Source: Clostridium swellfunianum
Lineage (GTDB): Bacteria > Bacillota > Clostridia > Clostridiales > Clostridiaceae
Assembly (NCBI RefSeq): GCF_023656515.1
Contig: NZ_JAMOFV010000006.1
Span: 4,419,735 to 4,483,734 of the forward strand
DNA length: 64,000 nucleotides
Direction of reading: 5' to 3'
Below are positions 1 through 9,105 of the stretch, in pieces. How positions within the stretch are numbered: the stretch's first letter is position 1; each line of letters starts with the position of its first letter. The translations under genes and the position numbers were made by a program. The notes beneath the pieces were generated by a model. It made no database searches and had not been told where the DNA came from. It saw only the letters and a program-made list of their open reading frames with translations.

Positions 1-3000
1 ATCCAAGGTGCAGGCGTGTTTCTATTTTCTTTAAGAATTATAGTATATTGATCATTTTCTGTATCGAAACCACCAAGTCCGTTAAAGTATTCTAGTTCCA
101 AATGCGGGAAGCTGTGTTGAACTATATCGTAGCTTTGCTCTTTTATGTCCATTAGTTCTCTAGTTTCCTGTGTTTCTTCACTTCCACTAAGCTGATGCAT
201 TAGGCTTCCCTTCTCTGAATCAATAACAAGTCTGGCTATAGACATTATAAATTCAACATCTTCTATCGCCATGCTTCCTTTACTGTGAAGGAATACACCT
301 CCAGGCTTGTTTTGCTTATCTCTTGCATGGCTTGAAGATATCAAATCTCTAATTGCATCCTGCAGCGGCTGTGTATACAGCGTGTTTTGAAGATTTATTA
401 CAACTAAATCTATTTTTAAACCCTTATTGCTTAAATACTCATGCGCTTGAAGTGCCTGTCTTACCAAGTCCATATCTTCTTCTTTTCTCACAACTACAAG
501 AAGTATTGGCAAGTCACCTGAAATTCCATAGGGCCATAAAGCAGACTGAGACTTTTTAATGTTCTTAATAAATTCTGCTCTGCTTTTTAAATTAGTATTG
601 ATAAATAGAATTTTAGAAGCCATATGTTGATACAAATTTGCTTGAGTAGATTTTACACCCAAGTATTTCATCTCAACCTGCGTTTGAGTCCAAGCAAGCT
701 CAAATACTCTATCAACATTGTGCATTTCACTGTATTTTCTTCCAAGCTCAATAGCCTCTTCTCTAGTGTCCGCAACAGCTGTAGTATACGCAATTTTAAC
801 GGTTTCACCAGATTTAATCTTAATCCTTCTTCTTATACTTATAATAGGATCTAATACAGCACCAACAGAATTTTTAAGAGGAGCATCATTTTCCATTACC
901 TGAGGATTAGAAACATCTCTTCCTCTTCCTAAAAAGTTTGCTCTGCTGGTTTCATATTGAATAGTCCCCACGGTTTCACCATGAATTGATATTGTCTGAA
1001 CTACATGAGGTTTTTTCTGACCCTTTGCCCTTGGTCTTCTGTTAGCAATAATGCAGCAAGGATTATCTATAAATTCTGTTCTTATAAATAGATTGCTAAA
1101 GGTTGGATGCACAATATCTGCATTATATGGTGCCAGAGTTACTTCGCAATAGCTGGTTACTTCAACTGTTCTTATGTGTTCACTGTGGTTTGTTATGGAT
1201 AATTTTCTAACCTCAGCATTATCCTCTTGAGAAACTGCAATTTCTGTATGCGTTGAAAGACCGCCATCTTTTCTCTTAAATTCTGCCTTATCAAGAGAAA
1301 AAATCACCTCATAACCTTCTCCCTCCTGCTTGCAGGGCTCATAGGAAGCACTCCAGTATTCATTTGAATTTAAGTTCTTTATATAGAAAAACATGCCAGT
1401 ATTATCTAGAGTTAGATCCTCTCTCCACCTATAAACAGTCATATCGTTAAGCTTCCCATAACCGCTTCCGCTATTAGTAAGCATAATAGAATATGCACCA
1501 TTGGAAAGCAGATGTGTCTCAGGCATTGGTGTATTTGCAGTATTAAAGGTTCTAACTACAATATTTTGTTTTTCTGTAGTTAAATCAACAACTTCAAAAT
1601 TCTGTTCTCTATCATACACTACTCTTTTTGAAACTCTTTCCTGAAGTAAAAGCTCGGTTGCTTTTATCTGAGGGATTCTATGAAAACGCTCCTGAAGTAT
1701 ATTATTGTTTAAAACATTGTTAAGAGCCATTAGGCTCATTCCTTCATGGTGAACCATAAAACACTTAATTAATGACTTTTGCTTTCCCTTTGGAATCCTT
1801 TCTTTCGTATAATCTGCAGCTTCATAAAAACCATATCGACCTTCCAAACCTTCTTCAATAAGCCTCTTCATGTTATCTATAGCTCCATGCAAGTCTACTT
1901 GCAGCGCCATAACAGTAGAATATGGTGATATTACAAGCTCATTTGCAAGACCTCTCTTAAGTCCGATACCTGGAATACCAAAAGCTTTATATTGATAATT
2001 CAAGGCTGGGTCAAAGGTATTGTAAGCAGATTCAGAAATACCCCAAGGCACTTTTCTTTCTCTTGCATACTTTTTTTGGCCTTCAATAACTGCTCTATAG
2101 GTTTCATTTAAAAGTGAATCAGGATAATTCTTCATTATTAATAGAGGCATAAAATACTCAAACATGGTTCCGCTCCAAGAAACTAATCCTTTACTTCTTC
2201 CCATCAATGTCATAGCTCTACCTAGTCTAAACCAATGTTTATGACCAATTTCTCCCTTTGCTATAGCTACAAAACTAGCCTGCCTTGATTCAGAAGCCAA
2301 TAGATCATAGTGAGAATTTCCTAAAGTATCCTTCTCCACATCATAGCCAATAGCAAACAGCTCTCTATTTTTATCATAGAGCATTGTAAAGCTAGTTTCT
2401 TCAGCCATTTTGTTAAGTCTGCCTTTTATATTTTCAATTCTAATTAATATATCCTCTATCTCTTTCTTACCTTTCTCTAACAGCAGTTCAAGCTTCTCTA
2501 ACCACTCTCTTCCTTCAGAACTTGCTTTTGGAAACTTTATTTTATCAAGCTCTTCATTAAATTTTTTCAAGGAAGTTTGCCTTGGTAATAGCTTAAGCAT
2601 ATCAATTAGGTTTTTCATGTCTTCTGGTGCTTTAATAATGAGTTCAGTCCATGGAAACAGCTTCTGAATTTCATCAATGTATCTGCTTATATCATGTTTA
2701 GCCTTTAAATTCCAATATAAATTTTCACAACCCTCTATTTTTTCTACTTCAATTATCTTATTATAAATCTCCCACAAGGTGTCTTTCCATCCAACTATAT
2801 CCAAGGGGGATTTTTTTATATTATCTATTATCATAGAGTAGAAATCTTTAATTCCTGAAGCTTTTTCAATATCTAGACTACTTAGCTCCAAGGTATCGCA
2901 AATACCTTCCAGTTTGTTGCTGGATAATATAGGAGCATTACTATATTCCTCCAAACTCTCTGCTGCTAACCATAAATATCCTACAAGATTTCCACTGTCT

Positions 3001-6000
3001 ACTGTTGATACATACTTAGGATTAAGAGGTTTAGCAGTAACTGTATCATACCAGTTGTAAAAATGACCTTTATATTTCTCTAAGGCTTCCATACCCTTTA
3101 GTATTTTATCCAGTCTTTCTACTGTCTCATTAATTCCAATATACCCTAAATCATAGGCAACTAAGTTTGAAGTTAACCCCATGCCCATGTTCGTTGGAGA
3201 TGTTCTTGGTGCAACACCATTAGGCGGTTCCTCTTGAAAATTATCTGGAGCTAAGTAATTATTCTGCTCATTAACGAAATCCTCAAAGTAAGCCCAGGTT
3301 TTTCTACTAAACTTCCTAAGCAGCTTAGCTTCTTCTTTACCAAGCTCAACTACTGCTGCTTTTTTGTCCAGGCTAATTAAATAAGCTATAAGCGGACTTA
3401 TAAGCCAAAACAAGCAGGAAGGCAGCATCAAAAATCCTGAACTAGTTGAATTATTAAAAGCTAAAGCTAATATTAGAACTGCTATTAAGCTGCCAGGCCA
3501 CATGGAAGCTATAAAGTTTTCTGCTTTTCTTCCTAGCTTTGCTTCTACATCGGCAGCTGTCTGCCATTCTAACAGCTTTCTCTTGCTTATTTTAAGTCTG
3601 TAAACTGTCCTTACTATTGCATCCATCATTAGATAGGCTTGATAAGGCAAGAAGCAGAAGATCAAAAAAATCTGTTCTACTGCCATTTTTCCGCTATTTA
3701 TTCTTCCTGACAAACTTATTCCCTTTATTGGTGCTGCAACGGCTTCAGAGACATCAAACAATATGGGGCAAAGTAGCGCAAGCACTGATATTATCAGCCA
3801 TTCATCACTTTGTGGTAATATCCAAAAAGCTAGAATAACTAAAAGAATTATAGACGGAGTCAAAAGACTTCTCCTTAAATTGTCAACTATCTTCCATCTT
3901 GATAAAGCATTTAGAGGAGATTTTTTAGTTATCCATCCAGCTATTTGCCAGTCTCCTCTTATCCATCTGTGAAGCCTCATAGAACTCGAGTTATAGTAAG
4001 CAGGATAACCATCAATAAGCTCTACGTCAGTAACTAAAGCTGTTCTCACATAAGAGCCTTCTAGTAAATCATGACTAAGAACTTTATTTTCTGGAATCTC
4101 ATCCTTAAGCATGAAGTTAAAGACATCTACATCATAAATACCTTTACCGGTAAAAATACCCTCTCCAAAAACATCTTGATACACATCTGACACAGCAGTA
4201 GTGTATAGGTCAATACCTGTTTCCCCCGAAAAAATCTTAGAGAACATAGTTTTATTTGCTGCCATTATCCCTACACTGACTCTAGGCTGCATTAAGCCAT
4301 AACCTCTTAAAACCTTTTTGTTTTCATAATCTATATGGGGTTTGTTAAGCATATGTGTCATTGCTCCTATTAGCTTTCTTGCAACGCTTCTTGCTAATTC
4401 CGTATCTGCATCTAGGGTTATAACGTATTTTATATTTTGAAGCTTTGCTATACTTCCGCTTATAACATTATAGCTTGTGGATGTATCTCCTCTTAGAAGA
4501 GCATTAAATTCCATAAGCTTGCCGCGTTTTCTTTCCCATCCAAGCCAAACTTCTTCCTTTTCGTTATACTGTCTGTATCTATTTAGAAAATAAAAAATAT
4601 CTTCTCCGTTATGAGAATACTTTTTATTCAGAGTTTCAATATCATTTAGTGCTGCTTCAACTATGATATCGTCATCTTCTTCCCTTTCGAAAAAACTGTC
4701 TTTAAAATCCCCTAAAAGCGCAAAATATAGATTTTTTTCTTGGTTTGCAAGATAATAAACTTCCATATCACTTATTAGTTGATGTACTCTGTCTTCACTA
4801 TTTAGAAGGGTCGGAATAACAACTATAGCACTGTTTTCTTCAGGTATTCCTTCCTTTAGTTCAAGTTTAGGAACAAACCTAGGAGAAGTTAACCTGTTAA
4901 TACTCCAGTTTAAAACTGAAACAACTATCTCACTGCAGGGTATTAAAAGTGCTAGTGCAGCAATTACATATTTCCATATTGGTTCGCTTCTGCCGTAGCT
5001 TACTATTCCTATTGCCAAGGAGCATATTAGAAGTGTGCCAAACAATATACTTCCGATATAGAAACTGACTTTATGTCTTCCTATGAGCTCCTTTATTCTT
5101 CTAAGCCCTTTGTAATGATAATTAAGGGAACCAATCAGTCTTCTTACACCCTCATCTAGAAGATAATAACCAACATGTTTTTCATAATCTATACTATCTC
5201 CAGCAGCTTCTGCGCACTCTACAGCTTTTTTTGCAACCACTGCTTCAGCTAGGTTTACCTGCTCAGCAATTTTCTCAACCTTGTGTCTGTAATTATCTCG
5301 TGACTCAAAATCCATAGCCTTATATACATCAGCAGGATCCTCCCTCAAAATTCTTTCAACAAAGCTTAGCTTCTCGAAAGTATTTCTCCAATTAAGTGCA
5401 CCAATCTCCCTTATGCTTGTTATGGAATTTCCTATGGATATCTGAAATCCTGCCTGCTTTTGATGTTCCATATTTATCATTTTTTCAGCTGTAGTCTGCT
5501 GAAATTCAAGTTTTTCATCAATCCATTTATATACTTCAAGATTATCTATTCCGTTGTCTCTTAATATCTTTAAAAATCTTTCTGTAAAATGTGAGCTTAA
5601 TACATCACCATTACCAGCCAAAGTTACTAACTCTTCTTCAAGTTTGTTTTCTGTATAAGCGTTTATTATTCTCTCAGCTAATATATCTCCTTTCTTTTTT
5701 TCTTCCTGAGCGTAAATTATTCTTTCAGCTATTTTGCTTATGTTTTGAATTAATGCAATTCTAATCATTATAGGCATAGCCCAAAGCTCACCCATAGTAA
5801 GCATAGTGTTTTTCTGATAAGCATTTAAGAAAGTTTCTATTGTGGTTTCATCAACTCTTCCATCTGTATGAGAAACAAGCTCTACTGCTAAATGATAGGC
5901 TCTAGGATATCCCTTCAATATACCTTTTTTAATTACAGGCAGCCCTCTATAATAAGAGTTTGGCATGTTATACTTTATATCCTTATATTCTCTTTCTATT

Positions 6001-6326
6001 AAATATAAATTATCAAGCATCCATTCAGCTGCAGGCACTACTTCTCTTTTATACTTTGCTTCCTTATCTATGTACTCATAGGTCCTTAATATCTTACTAT
6101 AACTTATGTCCAGGCTCTGCATTAATCTTCTTCGGCAATTGCTTTTTCTTGCAACTGTAGAATAATATTGAGAAATCTGAGCAGCATGCTTTTCCAGCTC
6201 TTCTTTATTAACGCTAATTGTAGGAACATCCTCCATTAAGTTATGTTCCTCATCATTTTTATTTCTTAGAAGTGTATAAGCTGCCAGTAATGCTATAAGC
6301 GCTATTACTATATAAAAATAGAACAT
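1..6326 (-). CDS. Cyclic beta-1,2-glucan synthase-like protein (NdvB/GT84-GH94 type), 3' end beyond window
   Basis: Start ATG at 6324-6326 follows a GGAGTGGAGG ribosome site. About 2,108 codons are open and the stop lies beyond base 1. The N-terminus is one membrane segment, followed by a long helical region. A GT84-type glycosyltransferase core lies near 4.8-3.9 kb, with DADTE, an SHDLLEG motif and RLHRWIRGDWQ (the Q/RxxRW-type acceptor motif). Several membrane segments follow, then a glucoamylase-like (PF10091-type) segment with FMVHHEGMSLMA, then the beta-sandwich that precedes the GH94 phosphorylase domain. Family members polymerise UDP-glucose into beta-1,2-glucan on a protein-linked primer, trim it with the GH94 part and cyclise it at the membrane. 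Proteobacterial NdvB is about 2,800 residues, so the catalytic GH94 domain is probably just outside the window. The family assignment is firm; a cyclic product is inference. Confidence 0.88.
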   Translation of the reverse strand, partial: MFYFYIVIALIALLAAYTLLRNKNDEEHNLMEDVPTISVNKEELEKHAAQISQYYSTVARKSNCRRRLMQSLDISYSKILRTYEYIDKEAKYKREVVPAAEWMLDNLYLIEREYKDIKYNMPNSYYRGLPVIKKGILKGYPRAYHLAVELVSHTDGRVDETTIETFLNAYQKNTMLTMGELWAMPIMIRIALIQNISKIAERIIYAQEEKKKGDILAERIINAYTENKLEEELVTLAGNGDVLSSHFTERFLKILRDNGIDNLEVYKWIDEKLEFQQTTAEKMINMEHQKQAGFQISIGNSITSIREIGALNWRNTFEKLSFVERILREDPADVYKAMDFESRDNYRHKVEKIAEQVNLAEAVVAKKAVECAEAAGDSIDYEKHVGYYLLDEGVRRLIGSLNYHYKGLRRIKELIGRHKVSFYIGSILFGTLLICSLAIGIVSYGRSEPIWKYVIAALALLIPCSEIVVSVLNWSINRLTSPRFVPKLELKEGIPEENSAIVVIPTLLNSEDRVHQLISDMEVYYLANQEKNLYFALLGDFKDSFFEREEDDDIIVEAALNDIETLNKKYSHNGEDIFYFLNRYRQYNEKEEVWLGWERKRGKLMEFNALLRGDTSTSYNVISGSIAKLQNIKYVITLDADTELARSVARKLIGAMTHMLNKPHIDYENKKVLRGYGLMQPRVSVGIMAANKTMFSKIFSGETGIDLYTTAVSDVYQDVFGEGIFTGKGIYDVDVFNFMLKDEIPENKVLSHDLLEGSYVRTALVTDVELIDGYPAYYNSSSMRLHRWIRGDWQIAGWITKKSPLNALSRWKIVDNLRRSLLTPSIILLVILAFWILPQSDEWLIISVLALLCPILFDVSEAVAAPIKGISLSGRINSGKMAVEQIFLIFCFLPYQAYLMMDAIVRTVYRLKISKRKLLEWQTAADVEAKLGRKAENFIASMWPGSLIAVLILALAFNNSTSSGFLMLPSCLFWLISPLIAYLISLDKKAAVVELGKEEAKLLRKFSRKTWAYFEDFVNEQNNYLAPDNFQEEPPNGVAPRTSPTNMGMGLTSNLVAYDLGYIGINETVERLDKILKGMEALEKYKGHFYNWYDTVTAKPLNPKYVSTVDSGNLVGYLWLAAESLEEYSNAPILSSNKLEGICDTLELSSLDIEKASGIKDFYSMIIDNIKKSPLDIVGWKDTLWEIYNKIIEVEKIEGCENLYWNLKAKHDISRYIDEIQKLFPWTELIIKAPEDMKNLIDMLKLLPRQTSLKKFNEELDKIKFPKASSEGREWLEKLELLLEKGKKEIEDILIRIENIKGRLNKMAEETSFTMLYDKNRELFAIGYDVEKDTLGNSHYDLLASESRQASFVAIAKGEIGHKHWFRLGRAMTLMGRSKGLVSWSGTMFEYFMPLLIMKNYPDSLLNETYRAVIEGQKKYARERKVPWGISESAYNTFDPALNYQYKAFGIPGIGLKRGLANELVISPYSTVMALQVDLHGAIDNMKRLIEEGLEGRYGFYEAADYTKERIPKGKQKSLIKCFMVHHEGMSLMALNNVLNNNILQERFHRIPQIKATELLLQERVSKRVVYDREQNFEVVDLTTEKQNIVVRTFNTANTPMPETHLLSNGAYSIMLTNSGSGYGKLNDMTVYRWREDLTLDNTGMFFYIKNLNSNEYWSASYEPCKQEGEGYEVIFSLDKAEFKRKDGGLSTHTEIAVSQEDNAEVRKLSITNHSEHIRTVEVTSYCEVTLAPYNADIVHPTFSNLFIRTEFIDNPCCIIANRRPRAKGQKKPHVVQTISIHGETVGTIQYETSRANFLGRGRDVSNPQVMENDAPLKNSVGAVLDPIISIRRRIKIKSGETVKIAYTTAVADTREEAIELGRKYSEMHNVDRVFELAWTQTQVEMKYLGVKSTQANLYQHMASKILFINTNLKSRAEFIKNIKKSQSALWPYGISGDLPILLVVVRKEEDMDLVRQALQAHEYLSNKGLKIDLVVINLQNTLYTQPLQDAIRDLISSSHARDKQNKPGGVFLHSKGSMAIEDVEFIMSIARLVIDSEKGSLMHQLSGSEETQETRELMDIKEQSYDIVQHSFPHLELEYFNGLGGFDTENDQYTIILKENRNTPAPW

Positions 6327-6399
6327 TCCCTCCACTCCTTTAAAGCTTCAATTTTGATAACATGATTTAGTATGCCCGAAGAAGTGGTAAAATATGAAC

Positions 6400-6429
6400 A
6401 ATAAAACAGCAGCCTGAACGCTGCTGTTT
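6400..6429 (-). terminator. Rho-independent terminator after the DUF1232 gene
   Basis: A perfect 9-bp stem (6404-6412 with 6421-6429, loop 6413-6420) is followed on the minus strand by TTTTAT. It lies just past the stop of the DUF1232 gene and separates it from the start of the glucan synthase gene. Confidence 0.8.
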
Positions 6430-6431
6430 AA

Positions 6432-6812
6432 CTAAAGTATATACTTGTATATGATTAGTCCAATTATAAAAATCCATATGGCTAATATTATAAAGCCTGC
6501 AATCCAGTTCTTGGGTTTGTCATCTCTAGCAGCATTTTCTGCTTCAATTCTGCATTCCTCAAGCACATTTTTAGGTATTAATTTTATTACCATATATATT
6601 CCCAGAGGAATCAATAACAAATCATCTAAATATCCAAGTACAGGAATGAAGTCAGGTATTAAATCCACAGGGCTTAAAGCATATCCAATAACAATAGCCG
6701 CTAAAGTCTTTGTATACCAGGGTACTCCAGGCTTTTTGTATGCTATAGATAATACCCTTAATTCTCTCTTAAGCAGTTTTGTTTTGTGTTTTAAAAAATC
6801 TATAATCTTCAT
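6432..6812 (-). CDS. YkvA/DUF1232 family small membrane protein
   Basis: This 126-residue protein contains the DUF1232 signature around residues 43-75 (YALSPVDLIPDFIPVLG followed by YLDDL), which forms a hydrophobic hairpin. A second membrane segment lies at the C-terminus (about residues 103-124). The N-terminal 30 residues are basic. The family occurs widely in bacteria as a small membrane protein of unknown biochemical role. The gene starts 2 bp after the cupin gene ends, so the two are co-transcribed, and the terminator at 6400-6429 closes the unit. The long plus-strand open frame over the same bases is a shadow, since it lacks any domain. Confidence 0.85.
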   Translation of the reverse strand: MKIIDFLKHKTKLLKRELRVLSIAYKKPGVPWYTKTLAAIVIGYALSPVDLIPDFIPVLGYLDDLLLIPLGIYMVIKLIPKNVLEECRIEAENAARDDKPKNWIAGFIILAIWIFIIGLIIYKYIL

Positions 6813-6814
6813 AT

Positions 6815-7072
6815 TTATACCTTAGGAATTAAAAAGGATGTTACATACATTTCGCTATCAGACCTTAATGCATGCATAGTTCCTGCAGGAACTATAAAAG
6901 CTTTGCCTGCCTCAAGTTTTTCTTCTCCATCAGCAAGCACCCCAAAGCCTTCTCCCTTTACGCAATAGAACACTTCATCATGTTTTGGATGCTGGTGAAG
7001 CGGCACTTTCTTATCTGATGGTATGTGGTAAACATTAGTTGCTATTGATGATTTTATATTCTCTAAGTCCAT
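6815..7072 (-). CDS. Small single-domain cupin protein
   Basis: An 85-residue protein made of one cupin_2 barrel. Motif 1 is HQHPKHDEVFYCVKGEG, with two His and a Glu as probable metal ligands. Motif 2 is VPAGTMHAL, which supplies the fourth ligand His. The start follows AGGAGGAAATAACA at normal spacing. Such stand-alone cupins bind a divalent metal and may act as isomerases, dioxygenases or sensors; nothing here fixes a substrate. It is the first gene of a two-gene unit with the DUF1232 gene. Confidence 0.85.
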   Translation of the reverse strand: MDLENIKSSIATNVYHIPSDKKVPLHQHPKHDEVFYCVKGEGFGVLADGEEKLEAGKAFIVPAGTMHALRSDSEMYVTSFLIPKV

Positions 7073-7156
7073 TGTTATTTCCTCCTAAATTGCTTTTGTA
7101 AGTACACATTTTTTAAGTGCAAACTATAAATATTATAACTTTACAGCTATTAAATT

Positions 7157-8776
7157 TTAAGCCTTGATTTTATTTTTGTACATGTTAATTTCTCTTGCAG
7201 TAAGAAGAAATTTATCATTTACTATCTGTCTTTCTTCTTCTGTCAACTTATCATTGAGCCGTCCACTTATGAAAGCTAACTCACACTCAAGCCTGCTTAT
7301 AGTATCCTTAATAGTATTATAGTCCTCACTTAAAGCTTCAGCCTTTCTATCATTTTCAATCTTATTTAAGTATTCCTCATATCCACCTAAATAAGTAGTA
7401 AGCTTATAGTTGTTAAGCTGCAAAACTTTATTAGACAATCTATTTACAAAGTATCTATCATGAGAAACAAAAAGCATACTTCCCTGAAATTCTTCTAAAA
7501 TTTCCTCAACCTTCTCTTTTGACACAATATCCATATAATTAGTTGGTTCATCTAATATCAATAAATTTGCAGAAGATAGTATAAGCTTTGCAAAGGCTAC
7601 TCTGCATTTTTCTCCCATGCTTAAATTCTTAACTTCTTTAAAAACATCATCTCCTTTAAATAAAAGGCACGCAAGCAGAAGCCTTGCTTCCTTTTGAGTT
7701 GCTCCGCTTTCAAGCAAATTATCCAGGATACACTTGTCGTAATTTAAATTTTCAAGCTCCTGAGCAAAGTATCCTATCTTAACAGAAGGATTTACAGTTA
7801 TGATGCCATCGAAATTCTTATCCAATCCATTCAGCATTTTAATGATAGTAGTTTTCCCTGCACCATTATTACCTAATAGAGCAATTTTATCGCCTCTCAT
7901 AATGCTAAAAGAGGCTTTAGTTAGAATAGTTCTATCACCATAGCTTTTATACAAATTATTACCTTGTACTAGATACCGTGAAAGTTTAGTATTAACAATG
8001 CCTTTATTTAGCAATTCAAAGCAAGCCGCTACCTCTTCTTTTGGTTTCTCTACTTTGTTATCCTCAAGCCTCTCAAGCTGCTTTTCCTTTGCCCTCATAA
8101 CGCTAACATGCTTTTTAGCTTTGCTTCTTGCAAAATCATTCTGACCAGCAGCCTTATGTGCTTTGTCAAACCAATCTTTTCTATCATTTATTACCTCATT
8201 AAGGTGTTTTATATCTCTTTGCTGCTTTTCATATTCCTTAAGTTGATTTCTAATCTCTGATTTCTTCTGTAGCTTATAGCTTGTATAGTTTCCCTCATAT
8301 TGTCTTAGTTCTTTAGACGAAAGTTCCCAAATCTTATTGGTAGTTTTATCTAAAAAATATCTATCATGTGAAATTATAAGTACTGTCTTTCTTAAGTTTT
8401 TAATAATGCCCTCAAGCCAGCTTACACTTTCCATATCAAGATGGTTAGTTGGTTCATCTAAAATCAGCACATCATAGTCTTTATTCAACGTTTCACTTAA
8501 TAGCTGTTTAGTTTTCTCTCCACCGCTTAAATTTGAGAAGTCCTTACCTTCCAAAGCTTCATTCATATAATGAATCTTTAAATTACTGGGACTATATTTG
8601 ATACTTCCTTCCTCATATTGTTCCAGCCCAGCTAAAAGCTTAGCCAAGGTAGTCTTGCCAATCCCATTTACTCCTATAAGTCCAATTTTTTCATTATTAT
8701 TTATTCTTCCACTGATACTACTAAATACAATCTTACCTTCATAATCCTTATATAAATTTTCAAAAATAACGTTCAT
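7157..8776 (-). CDS. ABC-F family ATPase, probable antibiotic-resistance ribosome-protection protein
   Basis: This 539-residue protein has two ABC cassettes and no membrane segment, which is typical of ABC-F proteins. Cassette 1 has Walker A GVNGIGKTT, signature LSGGEK and Walker B LILDEPTNHLD. Cassette 2 has GNNGAGKTT, LSMGEK and LLILDEPTNYMD. Between them (about residues 165-255) is a charged helical linker, the part that reaches the peptidyl-transferase centre in resistance ABC-Fs and displaces lincosamides, streptogramins A or pleuromutilins. A short leader peptide and attenuator lie directly upstream (8815-9000), an arrangement known for vga/lsa/vmlR-type genes and not for housekeeping EttA/YfmR types. 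The start is supported by AAAGGAGATGATTGT before ATG. The exact drug spectrum cannot be read from sequence. Confidence 0.85.
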   Translation of the reverse strand: MNVIFENLYKDYEGKIVFSSISGRINNNEKIGLIGVNGIGKTTLAKLLAGLEQYEEGSIKYSPSNLKIHYMNEALEGKDFSNLSGGEKTKQLLSETLNKDYDVLILDEPTNHLDMESVSWLEGIIKNLRKTVLIISHDRYFLDKTTNKIWELSSKELRQYEGNYTSYKLQKKSEIRNQLKEYEKQQRDIKHLNEVINDRKDWFDKAHKAAGQNDFARSKAKKHVSVMRAKEKQLERLEDNKVEKPKEEVAACFELLNKGIVNTKLSRYLVQGNNLYKSYGDRTILTKASFSIMRGDKIALLGNNGAGKTTIIKMLNGLDKNFDGIITVNPSVKIGYFAQELENLNYDKCILDNLLESGATQKEARLLLACLLFKGDDVFKEVKNLSMGEKCRVAFAKLILSSANLLILDEPTNYMDIVSKEKVEEILEEFQGSMLFVSHDRYFVNRLSNKVLQLNNYKLTTYLGGYEEYLNKIENDRKAEALSEDYNTIKDTISRLECELAFISGRLNDKLTEEERQIVNDKFLLTAREINMYKNKIKA

Positions 8777-8814
8777 ACAATCATCTCCTTTTAAGATTAA
8801 ATAGAGATGACAGC

Positions 8815-8855
8815 CAAAAAATAGTAAAGCTGTACCCGTATTGCAGGATACAGCT
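8815..8855 (-). terminator. Attenuator terminator in the ABC-F leader
   Basis: On the minus strand, a 10-bp stem (8846-8855 with 8828-8837, one G-U pair) is followed by a U-rich stretch containing TTTTTT. It lies between the leader peptide and the ABC-F start. An upstream segment (around 8917-8927, AGAGATGATAG) is complementary, with one wobble, to 8804-8814 (CTGTCATCTCT) just past this terminator. That offers an alternative pairing around the hairpin. Confidence 0.7.
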
Positions 8856-8970
8856 ACAAGCCATATTAAAATTTTGCCTGTGGGAAATAAACCTGTACGT
8901 GTTTTTTAACTATCATCTCTTAAAAATGCGCATAGAAATCCCTGCACAATTCTAAGGACTAACTATTTAA

Positions 8971-9000
8971 TTAGTTATTAGTTAAAAAACTCTTAATCAT
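8971..9000 (-). CDS. Leader peptide MIKSFLTNN for ABC-F attenuation
   Basis: This nine-codon open frame (MIKSFLTNN) has a GAGGTG ribosome site 4 bases before its ATG and sits about 195 bases upstream of the ABC-F start, inside the transcribed leader. A longer in-frame ATG at 9010-9012 has no ribosome site. Drug-stalled translation of such peptides is known to favour antitermination for ABC-F and erm genes. Here that function is inferred from position, ribosome site and the downstream terminator. Confidence 0.6.
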   Translation of the reverse strand: MIKSFLTNN

Positions 9001-9046
9001 TTCACACCTCATAGTTTATTAATAGTTAAAGTCTAACTTCACCTTC

Positions 9047-9075
9047 ATACTAACATAAACTCCCATATACTTCAA
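9047..9075 (-). promoter_or_regulatory. Sigma-A-type promoter of the ABC-F leader
   Basis: The -35 TTGAAG (9070-9075) and -10 TAGTAT (9047-9052) are 17 bp apart on the minus strand. They would start a transcript near 9040, about 40 bases before the leader peptide. It lies in the gap after the larA-like stop. Confidence 0.55.
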
Positions 9076-9105
9076 TATATATAGTTATTTTTTCTCCTGA
9101 GGTAT

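Noticed and set aside
6445-6825. 126-codon frame opposite the DUF1232 gene
   Set aside because: The reverse frame has the DUF1232 motif and a ribosome site; this one has neither.
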